This document shows positions 17,995 through 26,989 of a DNA stretch of 64,000 nt, piece by piece. The notes under the pieces are model-generated. The model did not search any database. It was given only the letters and a program-made list of their open reading frames with translations, and was not told the DNA's origin. Source of the stretch: Novosphingobium sp. SG919 (GTDB lineage: Bacteria > Pseudomonadota > Alphaproteobacteria > Sphingomonadales > Sphingomonadaceae); the NCBI RefSeq assembly GCF_012932495.1, contig NZ_JABCNG010000006.1:124001-188000 (forward strand), read 5' to 3'. The position numbers and the translations under genes were made by a program. Numbering within the stretch: position 1 is the stretch's first letter; the number at the start of each line of letters is the position of its first letter.

Positions 17995-19362
17995 ATGCGC
18001 CATGCTTTCGCGCAGGAATTCGATTTTGCCAGGCCCACGGTGGCCACAACTTCGCTCAGCGAAATCCTGGGGGCATTCTCCTATGCCCTCGACCTGACCG
18101 AAGGCCAGCCGGCGGGCCATTCGCTACGCGCCTGCTGGATCGCCAGCCAGGTAGCAATCGCCTTGGGCCTCGCCCCGGCGGAGCGGCGCACGATCTATTA
18201 TGCCACCTTGCTCAAGGACCTGGGCTGTTCCAGCAATGCCGCGCGCATTGCCGAACTCTACCTGGCCGACGATCGCACGTTCAAACAGGAATTCAAGCTG
18301 ATCGGCCAGGGGCTTGGCCCCACGCTCGGGTTTGTCTTCCGGCGCACGGGCGCCGGTGAGCCCCTATCGGCCCGGATGCGCGCGATCGCCACGATCCTGC
18401 GCGACGGCAGCCGCATCGCCACCGACCTGATCCAGACCCGCTGCACGCGTGGCGCGACGATCGCCCGGCAATTGCGCTTTCCCGAAAGCGTCGCCGCCGC
18501 CATCGCCGCTCTCGATGAACACTGGGACGGCGGCGGCAAGCCGCTGGGCGTGGCCGGGCAGGCCATTCCCCTGGCGGCCCGCCTGGCCTTGCTTGGCCAG
18601 ATTGCCGACGTGTTCCAGAAGGCTGCCGGGCCCGAGGCGGCCGAGGCCGAAGTGCGCGCGCGGCGGGGCACCTGGCTCGATCCCGAACTGGTCGACGCGT
18701 TCCTGAAAGTGAGCACGCGGCCTGGCTTCTGGAGCCATTGCAACGACCCGGCACTGGAATTGCACGTCCGCGCGCTGGAACCCGAAGAGGCCCGCGTGGC
18801 GGTGGACGAGGACTACCTCGACGATATTGCCGATGCCTTTGGCGCCGTGATCGATGCCAAGAGCCCATATACCGGCGGGCATTCCTGCCGCGTGGGCCGC
18901 TATGCCACGGCGCTGGGCCGGGCGATGGGCGTGCGCGAGACGGACCTGCGGGCGCTGCGCCGGGCAGCCGTGCTGCACGACGTGGGAAAGCTCGCCGTGT
19001 CCAGCCGCGTGCTGGAAAAACCGGGCAAGCTCGACGATACCGAATGGGTGGAAATGCGCAGCCATGCCAGCCACACCACGGAAATCCTCTCGCGCATAGG
19101 CCCCTTGCGCGACATGGCGGCCGTGGCAGGCGCGCACCACGAACGGCTCGACGGCAAGGGCTATCCGCTCGGGCTGGACCAAAGCCTCATCGCCACCGAA
19201 GCGCGGATCATCAGTGTGGCCGATTTCTATGACGCGCTGACCGCCGATCGGCCCTATCGCGCCGCCATGCCAGTGGAACGCGCGCTCGACATCATGTCCG
19301 GTGAAGTGGGCAAGGCGATCGATGGCCCGTGCTTCGAAGCCTTGCGCGCGATGGTCAGCTGA
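17995..19362 (+). CDS. HD-GYP-type phosphohydrolase with a degenerate N-terminal HD half
   Basis: The 455-residue cytosolic protein has a C-terminal HD-GYP domain: GGHSCRVGRYA, HDVGK (His328-Asp329) and HHERLDGKGYP (381-391). This family hydrolyses cyclic di-GMP. The N-terminal half (about residues 20-110) resembles another HD domain (GHSLRACWIASQVAIALGL), but its HD pair reads KD in LLKDLGC, so it is probably a non-catalytic sensor half. No receiver or membrane segment is present. The ATG at 17995 follows a GGGG-rich site. Confidence 0.88.
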   Translation: MRHAFAQEFDFARPTVATTSLSEILGAFSYALDLTEGQPAGHSLRACWIASQVAIALGLAPAERRTIYYATLLKDLGCSSNAARIAELYLADDRTFKQEFKLIGQGLGPTLGFVFRRTGAGEPLSARMRAIATILRDGSRIATDLIQTRCTRGATIARQLRFPESVAAAIAALDEHWDGGGKPLGVAGQAIPLAARLALLGQIADVFQKAAGPEAAEAEVRARRGTWLDPELVDAFLKVSTRPGFWSHCNDPALELHVRALEPEEARVAVDEDYLDDIADAFGAVIDAKSPYTGGHSCRVGRYATALGRAMGVRETDLRALRRAAVLHDVGKLAVSSRVLEKPGKLDDTEWVEMRSHASHTTEILSRIGPLRDMAAVAGAHHERLDGKGYPLGLDQSLIATEARIISVADFYDALTADRPYRAAMPVERALDIMSGEVGKAIDGPCFEALRAMVS

Positions 19363-19399
19363 CACTTTCGGCTCAGCGGCGGTTCATCGCTGCGGGGGC

Positions 19400-19588
19400 A
19401 TGGCACCGGCCATGGTTGCGATCGGTTGTCTTGCCCTGCTGCTGTTTCCCATCCTGGGCCTGATCGCGGGCGGCCTGCTTGGCGGGCGCGCGGGTGCGGA
19501 ATGGGGGGCAGCCACCGGCCTTGCCCTCGCGCTCGCGTTGAGCGGCGCGATGGGGTGGGCCTTGGTCAAAGTGGCGCGAAAGCCTTAG
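19400..19588 (+). CDS. Small hydrophobic membrane protein, 62 aa
   Basis: The frame encodes two hydrophobic helices (VAIGCLALLLFPILGLIAGG and ATGLALALALSGAMGWALV) separated by a Gly/Arg turn GGRAGAEWG. It lies 38 bases after the HD-GYP gene and has GC-rich coding bias. Its TAG stop is the first three bases of the mosaic repeat that follows. The ribosome site is only a run of G. It is probably a real small membrane protein, but no function can be given. Confidence 0.55.
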   Translation: MAPAMVAIGCLALLLFPILGLIAGGLLGGRAGAEWGAATGLALALALSGAMGWALVKVARKP

Positions 19589-19690
19589 AGTATGATGCCG
19601 TTTCGTTGAAACGCCTTCATACTCTAGATATTTGTTGTAGCGCGATTTTTTGACAAAAACCGGTGCCCGCTTTTTGTCATCGCGCTCTAA
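19586..19690. repeat. Mosaic intergenic element made of two palindromes (RIME-like)
   Basis: Palindrome 1 spans 19586-19626: arms TAGAGTATGA/TCATACTCTA, inner GTTTC/GAAAC. Palindrome 2 spans 19639-19686: arms AGCGCGAT/ATCGCGCT, inner GACAAAAA/TTTTTGTC. This AT-rich two-palindrome design is like the dispersed intergenic mosaic elements of rhizobia and sphingomonads. Both ends read TAG outward and provide the stop codons of the two flanking convergent genes. Confidence 0.8.
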
Positions 19691-20025
19691 ACCGGGCCCA
19701 GCCGCCGCAAGTTGGCGCGCACCTTGCGGCGATAGGTCTGTACCGCCCGACGCGCCTCGCCATGCGCGGTTGGCATCGCCTTGCCGCCTAGCAGCGCGCG
19801 CGACGGGGCCAAGGCCATGTCCCACCAGACTTTCGCCAGGGTTTCCACCTTTTCGGCCACCATTCGCTGGCTTTCGGCCGCGGCGCGCGGATCGGCGAGC
19901 GCCACCAGCCACATCCGCCGGGTAATGACCATGGCGGCCTCGCTGCCCAGCAGCATCTGCTGGTTCCACAGCGGGATCATCGGGGCCAGCCAGCCAGCGG
20001 GCGAAGTGGGGACATTGGTGGTCAT
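19687..20025 (-). CDS. Phasin-like hypothetical protein, 112 aa
   Basis: The protein is amphipathic helix throughout, with SEAAMVITRRMWLVALADPR, then SQRMVAEKVETLAKVWWDMA and a basic tail TYRRKVRANLRRLG. The pattern resembles short phasins that coat polyhydroxyalkanoate granules, but I see no diagnostic motif, so this is only a suggestion. The ATG at 20025 begins MTTNVPTSPAGWLAP. The stop codon is provided by the mosaic repeat. Confidence 0.65.
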   Translation of the reverse strand: MTTNVPTSPAGWLAPMIPLWNQQMLLGSEAAMVITRRMWLVALADPRAAAESQRMVAEKVETLAKVWWDMALAPSRALLGGKAMPTAHGEARRAVQTYRRKVRANLRRLGPV

Positions 20026-20083
20026 GCGGTTTCCTTGATCGGGGTGTGGCGTCAACGGACCACGGGGCATAAAGGTCCGGCCA

Positions 20084-20431
20084 TCACAGGCTGTCCAGAT
20101 AGGCGCGAACCGCCGTCTGCACATGGCGAAAGCGATCGCCGCCCAGATGCTTGCCACCGTACCATCGCGTGACGATGACGAGATGGTCTTGCAATCCCGC
20201 GCGTTCCAGCATGCGTACGATCACCATGCCTGCGCCGTTTTCGCCGTCGTCGTGCTTGATCGGCCCCTGGGCGCAGAGCAGGCCCCAGGTGTTGTGCGTG
20301 GCCTTGGCAAACTTCTTGATCGTCTTGAGCTGGTCGAGCAGCGTGCGCGCTTCTTCGGCAGAGTGGCACGGCGCGCCCGACACCGCGTATTTCGAGCCGC
20401 GATCGGAAAGGATGTTGTCCAGCGTGCGCAT
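20084..20431 (-). CDS. YigZ/IMPACT (UPF0029) N-terminal domain protein
   Basis: This 115-residue protein consists of the IMPACT N-terminal domain alone. It opens with DRGSKYAVSGAPCHSAEEAR, contains ATHNTWGLL and ends with VIVTRWYGGKHLGGDRFRHV, the family signature around the conserved RY/WFGG turn. The second domain of longer YigZ proteins is absent. Members are implicated in translation control, but the bacterial role is unclear. It lies 41 bases downstream of a thioredoxin-like gene on the same strand. Confidence 0.85.
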   Translation of the reverse strand: MRTLDNILSDRGSKYAVSGAPCHSAEEARTLLDQLKTIKKFAKATHNTWGLLCAQGPIKHDDGENGAGMVIVRMLERAGLQDHLVIVTRWYGGKHLGGDRFRHVQTAVRAYLDSL

Positions 20432-20472
20432 GGCCGCAACGCGTGGCGCGGAAGGACGGGCAATGCAAGCGG

Positions 20473-20931
20473 TCAACGCGGCTGGCCCGCGCACGCCGCC
20501 CGCCACGCCGGCAGGTCGGCCGGGCGCAGCGGGCCGCGCCATGGCTGGCAGGCGCTTCCCGATGCCACCGCAGCTGGCAGGCCGAAACCCACGCCCAGCC
20601 GGCGCTCGGCGAGTTCGCGCGCGGCGGCCGGCGGCATCGTGTCCACCTGGCCTTGCAGGCCCGGTGGCGCCGCGATCGGGCGATCGATCCAGGCCAGCAC
20701 GATGCGATCGGGCGCGGCTGCCCGCACCAGCGCAGGCAGGTTGGCATATTCGGCCATGCACGGCGCACACCATCGCGCCCCCAAAAGCACGATGCGGTTG
20801 GGCGCCTGCTCTGCAGGAGCCGGCGCCGCGCCCGCCCCGGGCGCAGACAGGCACCCGCCGGCAAGCAAGGCAAAGACAAGCCGCCCACAGGACACCCCGA
20901 AGCGGGCAATGGACGTGGACAGGTGTGTCAT
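20473..20931 (-). CDS. Thioredoxin-fold lipoprotein or periplasmic protein
   Basis: The 152-residue protein has an N-terminal signal with a possible lipobox (LLAGGC), then a short thioredoxin-like domain with the redox motif WCAPC in LLGARWCAPCMAEYANLPAL. The C-terminal part is shorter than a full thioredoxin and lacks an obvious cis-Pro strand. It is probably a periplasmic thiol protein. Either ATG 20931 or ATG 20961 could be used; 20931 leaves more room for the divergent TPR gene promoter. Confidence 0.7.
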   Translation of the reverse strand: MTHLSTSIARFGVSCGRLVFALLAGGCLSAPGAGAAPAPAEQAPNRIVLLGARWCAPCMAEYANLPALVRAAAPDRIVLAWIDRPIAAPPGLQGQVDTMPPAAARELAERRLGVGFGLPAAVASGSACQPWRGPLRPADLPAWRAACAGQPR

Positions 20932-20981
20932 CAGTTCATAGTATTTGACGGCAATATTCATGTAAATGCCACGGGAGAACT

Positions 20982-23012
20982 GTGTTGCGCCATCGATCGA
21001 CGTGGCTGTTGAGTGCCTTTGCCCCCGCCGCTGCGGCGCTTGCGCAACCGGCGCCGCAAAACACGCTGCAGCAGCGCTTTGACGCGGCAACCGCCGCCTA
21101 TGACAAGGACGACTGCGCAACGGCACTGCCCCTGCTCGACGCGCTGGCCGCCGATCCGCACGTGAAGCCGGGCAGCCTGCCAGCCGTGGTGATTGCCGCA
21201 CGGCGCGGCGCCTGCCAGGTCCGCACCGGCCACGCCGAACAGGGCGAGTCCCTGCTCCTGGCCGCGCTTGCCGCGATGCGCCCGCATGCCGACCAGCTGC
21301 CGATCGATATTGCCCAGGCAGAAATCATGCTGGGCACTCTGGCAGCCAGCCGCTGGGACCATGATGGGGCGCTCGCGCATTTTGATGCCGCGCTTGCCTT
21401 GCAACAGGACGGCGCGCGCAGCGTCGCGCTGCAGCGCATTGCCCTGCTGACGGCATTCGACAGCGACAACCGATCGATCGACGCGGCCAACGAAGGGCTG
21501 CGGCTGGAGACGGCCAAGCCGGCGCCCGACAAGATCATGCTGGCGCAATGGCACCTCCTGCTCGGCCGCACCTGGCTCAATCGCGGCCAGGTCAAGACGG
21601 GCAAGGCCGAACTTGAAACCGCGCTGAAGCTGGCCGGCGGCCTGCACGACCATATCAGCGCGTTCGACGCCGGCCTGCGCCAGGACTTGGCCCAGGCCGC
21701 CTTGCTCGACAACCAGATCGAAGACGCACGCCGCTACATGGCCTACTCCGGCGCCGGGCACGCCGGCAGTGCGAGCTTTGGCAGCGCGGCGGATATGGAT
21801 TCGCCCGATTGCGGGCCGGAAACCGGCCTCGAGCCCGACGACATGGCCATCGTGCAATTGATGATCAGCGAGAGCGGCGACGTCCTGGGCAGCCAGACTC
21901 TCTACAGCACGGGCAGCTATGCCAAGGCCCAGGCCTTTGCCCGCGCCGCAGCCAGTTGGCGCTGGAAGCCCGAAGATGCGGCCAAGATGCCCGCGTTCTT
22001 TCGTTCCACGGCACGCGTGGAATTGCGTTGCAGCCGGGGTGGTGGCGGCCTTTCGCCAGCGGCACCGCTGAACGAGGCGATCACCGCATGGGCGCGCCAG
22101 GCTGCCCTGGCGCTGCCGATGAACCGCCAGACTTGGCCCGCATGGCTGGCCGCAACCGATGCCGCGCGGCAAAGCGGCGACAAGGCCAGCGAACTGGTGG
22201 CCCGGGTGGCCATGGCCGATATGGACCTGCGCACCGATGCCGACAGGCTCGCCTCGATCGATCGCGGCCTGGTGCTGGCCCAAGACGCGGCATTGCCGCA
22301 GGCCTTGCGCAACCAGGCGCGGGTGCTGTTGACGTGGCAGCGCGAGAGGATCGTGCGTTCGGACAAACCCGAAAACCGGGTGATCACGCGAAGCGGGCGG
22401 GGCTATCCCGCGCTGCAGACGCTGGCGGAGGAACCGGCCATCGCCGCCGATCCCTTGGCACGAAACGCCAGCCTGCTCCTTGCCTTGCCGGTGCGCCCGG
22501 TGGCCGCCGACCGAGCCAACGCCACGGCCGTGCTGCAACGCGTGGCCAGCGATACCGGCCTGCCCCCACGCCATCCGTTGCGGCAGTTCGCGCTGTTGCG
22601 TCTGGCCAATGACGCCGCCAGCAAAGGTCGCTTGGACGAGGCGCAGCGCCTGTTTGCCGACACCGGCCTGAGCGAGGAACAATGCGCATTGATCGGACCC
22701 AAGCCTGCGCTGACGGCCATCAACACCAGCGCCGGCGCTTTTCCCGCCGATGCGGCACGCTGGGGCTTTGAAGGCTGGGTGCGCAGTGAATACGATATCC
22801 AGGCCGATGGCCGCACGGCGGCCCTGCGGGCGGTGGCGTCTTATCCGCCATTCGTATTCGACAAAGCCGCGCAAACGATCCTGGGCAGGGCCCGCTATCA
22901 GGCGAGCTATCGTCCGGAAAACGGCGCGGCGTGCAGCGCCAACCGCGAAACGATCCGCTTCAACATTCCTGGCAACCTGATGGTCGCCAAGGAAATCAAG
23001 AAGAAGTCGTGA
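20982..23012 (+). CDS. TPR-repeat envelope protein with a C-terminal TonB-C-like segment
   Basis: The 676-residue protein begins with a signal peptide (STWLLSAFAPAAAALAQ), then TPR-like helical repeats through residues about 30-240 and again about 380-580. Two segments have the TonB-C-like pattern: VQLMISESGDVLGSQTLYST and RSEYDIQADGRTAALRAVAS. It is likely a periplasmic scaffold protein; similar proteins occur in sphingomonads. Translation starts at GTG 20982 with GGGAG nine bases upstream. Confidence 0.75.
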   Translation: MLRHRSTWLLSAFAPAAAALAQPAPQNTLQQRFDAATAAYDKDDCATALPLLDALAADPHVKPGSLPAVVIAARRGACQVRTGHAEQGESLLLAALAAMRPHADQLPIDIAQAEIMLGTLAASRWDHDGALAHFDAALALQQDGARSVALQRIALLTAFDSDNRSIDAANEGLRLETAKPAPDKIMLAQWHLLLGRTWLNRGQVKTGKAELETALKLAGGLHDHISAFDAGLRQDLAQAALLDNQIEDARRYMAYSGAGHAGSASFGSAADMDSPDCGPETGLEPDDMAIVQLMISESGDVLGSQTLYSTGSYAKAQAFARAAASWRWKPEDAAKMPAFFRSTARVELRCSRGGGGLSPAAPLNEAITAWARQAALALPMNRQTWPAWLAATDAARQSGDKASELVARVAMADMDLRTDADRLASIDRGLVLAQDAALPQALRNQARVLLTWQRERIVRSDKPENRVITRSGRGYPALQTLAEEPAIAADPLARNASLLLALPVRPVAADRANATAVLQRVASDTGLPPRHPLRQFALLRLANDAASKGRLDEAQRLFADTGLSEEQCALIGPKPALTAINTSAGAFPADAARWGFEGWVRSEYDIQADGRTAALRAVASYPPFVFDKAAQTILGRARYQASYRPENGAACSANRETIRFNIPGNLMVAKEIKKKS

Positions 23013-23052
23013 TATTCCAGAAAGACCGCCGCACCACCATGGCGCGCAACAA

Positions 23053-23082
23053 AAAGGGCGGCGCCGCAAGGCACCGCCCTTT
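23053..23082. terminator. Bidirectional terminator between the TPR gene and serA
   Basis: AAAGGGCGG and CCGCCCTTT form a nine-pair stem around a 12-base loop that can pair further (GCC/GGC). A-runs on the left and T-runs on the right let it serve both convergent genes. Confidence 0.75.
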
Positions 23083-23128
23083 CCTGCCTTTCAGGCCAGG
23101 CCTGAAGTGATGTGAACGGCCGAGCCGA

Positions 23129-24712
23129 TCAGAACTTGAGCGCCTTGATCACCCGCACGCCCTGGATTTCGCGCGCGGCGGCGAGCACGGCTTCGTTCAC
23201 CGGACTGTCCACCGAAAGCAGCAGCACCGCTTCACCACCGGCTTCGCGGCGGCCCAGGTGGAACGTGCCGATGTTGATCCCAGACTGGCCCAGCAGCGTA
23301 CCGATCGAACCGATGAAGCCCGGCGCGTCGGTGTTGACGATATAGAGCATGTCGCCATCGAGATCGGCTTCGATGCCGATGCCGAAGATTTCGACGAGGC
23401 GCGGCTGGCCGTTGCCGAACAGCGTGCCGGCCACCGAACGGTCGCCCTGGCTGGTCGAGACGGTGACGCGCACCAGCGTGCGGTATTCGCCTTCGCGATC
23501 GTGGCGCACTTCGCGCACGTCGAGCCCGCGCTCCTTGGCCAGGAACGGCGCGTTGACCATGTTCACGGTGTCGGAATACTGCTTCATCACGCCGGTCAGC
23601 ACCGCCGCCGTGATCGGCTTCTGGTTGAGCTGGGCTGCGGCGCCTTCCACTTCGATGGCGATCTTGGCCAGGTTGTCGTGCGCCAGCTGGCCCACCAGCG
23701 TGCCGAGCTTTTCGGCCAGCGCCATGTAAGGCTTGAGCTTGGGCGCTTCTTCGGCCGAGAGCGAGGGCATGTTGAGCGCGTTGGTCACGCCGCCGGTCAC
23801 CAGGAAATCGGCCATCTGTTCGGCCACCTGCAGCGCCACGTTGACCTGGGCTTCGGTGGTCGAAGCGCCCAGGTGCGGGGTGCAGATGAAGTTGGGGGTG
23901 CCGAACAGCGGGCTGTCCTTGGCCGGTTCGGTTTCGAACACGTCGAGCGCGGCGCCGGCGATGTGGCCGGAATCGAGCAGGTCCTTGAGCGCCTTTTCAT
24001 CGACCAGGCCACCACGCGCGCAGTTGACGATGCGCACGCCCTTCTTGGTCTTGGCCAGATTTTCGGCCGAGAGGATGTTGCGCGTCTGGTCGGTCAGCGG
24101 GGTGTGCAGGGTGATGAAGTCCGCCTTGGCCAGCAGGGTTTCCAGGTCAGCCTTCTCCACGCCCATTTCCACCGCGCGCTCGGGGGTGAGGAACGGGTCG
24201 AACGCCACGACTTTCATCTTGAGGCCCAGTGCGCGGCTGGCAACGATCGAGCCGATGTTGCCCGCGCCGATCAGGCCGAGCGTCTTGCCGGTCACTTCCA
24301 CGCCCATGAAGCGGTTCTTTTCCCACTTGCCGGCCTGCGTCGAAAGGTCGGCCTCGGGCAGCTGGCGGGCGAGCGCGAAGATCAGGGCGATGGCGTGTTC
24401 GGCGGTGGTGATCGAGTTGCCGAACGGGGTGTTCATCACCACCACGCCCTTGGCCGATGCGGCCGGAATGTCGACGTTGTCCACGCCGATGCCGGCGCGG
24501 CCGACAACCTTGAGGTTGGTGGCGGCTTCGAGGATTTCCTTGGTCACCTTGGTGGACGAGCGGATCGCCAGGCCATCGTACTGGCCGATGATTGCCTTCA
24601 ATTCTTCCGGCGTCTTGCCGGTGATCACGTCCACGTCGCAGCCACGCTCCTGGAAAATGCGGGCGGCGTTGGGGTCCATCTTGTCGGAAATGAGAACCTT
24701 GGGCTTGGTCAT
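23129..24712 (-). CDS. serA: D-3-phosphoglycerate dehydrogenase
   Basis: The 527-residue enzyme oxidises 3-phosphoglycerate to 3-phosphohydroxypyruvate with NAD, the first step of serine synthesis. The NAD-binding GAGNIGS is at 149-155, the VGRAGIGVDNVD and CARGGLVDEKAL blocks are present, and the catalytic His is in TPHLGAST. After about residue 320 come the allosteric substrate-binding domain and a C-terminal ACT domain (YIVNTDAPGFIGSIGTLL), the long type-1 form. The ATG at 24712 (MTKPKVLISDKM) is the family start. It follows serC on the same strand. Confidence 0.97.
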   Translation of the reverse strand: MTKPKVLISDKMDPNAARIFQERGCDVDVITGKTPEELKAIIGQYDGLAIRSSTKVTKEILEAATNLKVVGRAGIGVDNVDIPAASAKGVVVMNTPFGNSITTAEHAIALIFALARQLPEADLSTQAGKWEKNRFMGVEVTGKTLGLIGAGNIGSIVASRALGLKMKVVAFDPFLTPERAVEMGVEKADLETLLAKADFITLHTPLTDQTRNILSAENLAKTKKGVRIVNCARGGLVDEKALKDLLDSGHIAGAALDVFETEPAKDSPLFGTPNFICTPHLGASTTEAQVNVALQVAEQMADFLVTGGVTNALNMPSLSAEEAPKLKPYMALAEKLGTLVGQLAHDNLAKIAIEVEGAAAQLNQKPITAAVLTGVMKQYSDTVNMVNAPFLAKERGLDVREVRHDREGEYRTLVRVTVSTSQGDRSVAGTLFGNGQPRLVEIFGIGIEADLDGDMLYIVNTDAPGFIGSIGTLLGQSGINIGTFHLGRREAGGEAVLLLSVDSPVNEAVLAAAREIQGVRVIKALKF

Positions 24713-24850
24713 GGTCTTTGCTCCATGGGTGCACGGCACGATAGCCGCGCGGCCGGTGTGCCGGCTGGAAATGGGGAGTGTGCGCCCCCTGCCCCGTCAC
24801 CCCGGATTTGACCGGACGCGACGGGTGGTGGGAATGGCGCTAAATGCGGA

Positions 24851-25987
24851 TCAGGCTTCGGCGGGCGTGGTCAGCTGGGCATAGGCCCAGTCGAGCCAGG
24901 GGCCGAGCGCCGCGATATCGGCCGTATCGACCGTGGCGCCACACCAGATGCGCAGGCCCGCCGGGGCATCGCGATAACCCGCGATGTCAAAGGCGGCGCC
25001 TTCCTTTTCGAGCAGGCCGGCAAACTTCTTGATGAAGTCGGCGTCCGCCCCTTCGACGGTGAGGCACACCGAGGTGCGCGAGCGGATGCCGCTGTCGACC
25101 GCCAGGTGGCCCAGCCACGAACGCTCGGCCACGATCTTGTCGAGCGCGTGGGCATTGGCGGTGCAACGCGCCTTGAGCCCTTCGAGCCCGCCGACCGACT
25201 TGGCCCATTCGAGCGCGAAGATCGCGTCTTCCACGGCCAGCATCGAGGGGGTGTTGATGGTTTCGCCCTTGAACACGCCTTCGGCCAGCTTGCCCTTGGA
25301 CACCAGGCGGAACACCTTGGGCAGCGGCCAGGCCGGGGTGTAGGTTTCCAGGCGCTCGACCGCGCGGGGGCCAAGGATCAGCACGCCATGCGCGCCTTCG
25401 CCGCCCAGCACCTTCTGCCACGAGAAGGTGGCAACGTCGATCTTGTCCCACGGAATGTCATAGGCAAACACGGCGCTGGTCGCGTCGGCAAAGGTCAGGC
25501 CTTCACGGGTCTCGGGGATCCATTCGCCATCGGGCACGCGCACGCCGCTGGTGGTGCCGTTCCAGGTGAACAGCACGTCGTCGGCAAAATCCACCTTGGA
25601 AAGGTCGGGCAGCTGGCCGTAATCGGCGCGGAGCACGGTGGGCTCCAGCTTGAGCTGCTTGACCGCGTCGGTCACCCAGCCTTCGCCAAAGCTTTCCCAG
25701 GCCAGCGTGGTCACGCCGCGGGCGCCCAGCATCGTCCACATCGCCATCTCGAACGCGCCGGTATCCGAACCGGGCACGATGCCGATGCGGTGCGTGGCGG
25801 GCAGCTGCAGCACGTCGCGCATCAGGTCGATGGCGAGTTGCAGGCGCACCTTGCCGATCTTGGCACGGTGCGAACGGCCCAGCGATTCGGTTTGCAGCTT
25901 GTCGAGAGAATACCCCGGCGGCTTGGCGCACGGACCCGAGGAAAAGAAAGGACGCGCCGGCTTTGCGGCGGGAATACCAACAGTCAT
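24851..25987 (-). CDS. serC: Phosphoserine aminotransferase
   Basis: The 378-residue PLP enzyme converts phosphohydroxypyruvate and glutamate to phosphoserine. It is the alphaproteobacterial form, recognisable from [16 protein letters not shown] near the start, [20 protein letters not shown], and the PLP lysine K192 in [14 protein letters not shown]. The ATG at 25987 has GAGGAGAG upstream, which is also part of a hairpin in the leader. serC and serA are 138 bases apart in the same direction and make successive steps of one pathway. Confidence 0.96.
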   Translation of the reverse strand: MTVGIPAAKPARPFFSSGPCAKPPGYSLDKLQTESLGRSHRAKIGKVRLQLAIDLMRDVLQLPATHRIGIVPGSDTGAFEMAMWTMLGARGVTTLAWESFGEGWVTDAVKQLKLEPTVLRADYGQLPDLSKVDFADDVLFTWNGTTSGVRVPDGEWIPETREGLTFADATSAVFAYDIPWDKIDVATFSWQKVLGGEGAHGVLILGPRAVERLETYTPAWPLPKVFRLVSKGKLAEGVFKGETINTPSMLAVEDAIFALEWAKSVGGLEGLKARCTANAHALDKIVAERSWLGHLAVDSGIRSRTSVCLTVEGADADFIKKFAGLLEKEGAAFDIAGYRDAPAGLRIWCGATVDTADIAALGPWLDWAYAQLTTPAEA

Positions 25988-26045
25988 GTAGACTCTCCTC
26001 ACAGAGAGCACGCGCGGCGTTGGGACCGCGTGGCCCGGAGCCGCT
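25988..26045 (-). ncRNA. serC leader RNA (two hairpins, the second masking the ribosome site)
   Basis: Just upstream of the serC ATG the minus-strand RNA can form two adjacent hairpins. Hairpin 1 pairs CCGCGCGTG (26009-26017) with CACGCGG (26026-26032). Hairpin 2 pairs CTCTC with GAGAG (25993-26008), and its 3' arm contains the serC ribosome-binding GAGGAGAG. This matches, in position and layout, the serC RNA motif described from alphaproteobacteria (Corbino and co-workers), a presumed cis-regulator of unknown ligand. The match is by layout, not by a covariance model. Confidence 0.7.
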
Positions 26046-26195
26046 CATAAGGGCGTGGGCGGGCGTGTCAATCGACCTTCCGGCCAGGATGGCAAAAAAT
26101 GCTGCGCAGCGGTTCGTCGCAAAAACACCCCCCAAGTGCATCTGCGGGCTTTCCATTTACCCTGGAGTAACCAAGACTGCGCCAGGCTTAAGTTT

Positions 26196-26876
26196 ATGGC
26201 ACGACGCATTCTTCTTGCCTGGGCCATGCTGCCGGTGATTGCCCTTGCCGGCTGTGTCGATGCTCCACGCGGCCCGCGCCGCCCGGCGCGCATGGTGTCG
26301 CGCCCGGTGGTGCAGCCCGTGCCCAATTCGGCGGCGACGCGCGCCTGCATGGTTTCGCTGCGCCAGAATGCCATCGGCTATGTGCCGGTGCCCGATCAGT
26401 ATTACGGCGCGGGGTGCAGCACGATCGGCAGCGTGCGCCTGGCCTATCTGCGCAGCGACAGCGCGCAACTGGGCCTGGCCAATGCCGGCCCGGTGACCTG
26501 CCAACTGGCCAATGCCCTGCAAGGCTGGGCACGGTTCGGCGTGGACCGCGCCGCGCAGCAGATCCTGGGCAGCCCGCTGGTCAAGCTGGAGACGATGGGC
26601 AGCTACAACTGCCGCAACGTGGCCGGCACCGCGCGCCGCTCCGCCCACGCCACGGCCAATGCCATCGACATTTCCGGCTTCCTCCTGGCCGACGGCCGCC
26701 GCGTGACCGTGCTGCGCGACTGGAACGACCAGGACCCACAAATCCGCGCCTTCCTTCGGGCGGTGCACACCAGCGCCTGCAAGCGCTTTGGCACCGTGCT
26801 GAGCCCGGATTACAACGCCGCGCACCGCGATCACTTGCACCTCGAAGTGGGGAGCGGGCGACCGCTGTGCGGGTGA
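26196..26876 (+). CDS. Extensin-like C-terminal domain lipoprotein
   Basis: The 226-residue protein has a lipoprotein signal with lipobox ALAGC (Cys20). The extensin-like C domain follows: cysteine-containing blocks (RACMVSLRQ, YYGAGCSTI, GSYNCRNVAG) and the metal-site-like segments SAHATANAIDISGF and YNAAHRDHLHLEVG. The fold is related to D-Ala-D-Ala peptidases, so a cell-wall role in the periplasm is likely but unproven. The ATG at 26196 gives the signal; the longer open frame upstream is not conserved in character. Confidence 0.87.
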   Translation: MARRILLAWAMLPVIALAGCVDAPRGPRRPARMVSRPVVQPVPNSAATRACMVSLRQNAIGYVPVPDQYYGAGCSTIGSVRLAYLRSDSAQLGLANAGPVTCQLANALQGWARFGVDRAAQQILGSPLVKLETMGSYNCRNVAGTARRSAHATANAIDISGFLLADGRRVTVLRDWNDQDPQIRAFLRAVHTSACKRFGTVLSPDYNAAHRDHLHLEVGSGRPLCG

Positions 26877-26989
26877 GATTGGTACGTGGCGTCATAGCGG
26901 GAGGATTAAAAGTGCCGCATTTGCCGCAGCCTCCACCATGCTGAAAATTGACGTTGCAATCGTGGAGATGAACAAATAATTTCAAATAT

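Noticed and set aside
15344-18049. Open reading frame of about 900 codons antisense to the TonB receptor gene
   Set aside because: It is His/Gln/Arg-rich low-complexity translation typical of a shadow frame; the receptor on the plus strand is certain.
20958-23069. Open reading frame antisense to the TPR gene
   Set aside because: The TPR protein has a signal peptide, a good GTG start and a ribosome site; the antisense frame has none.
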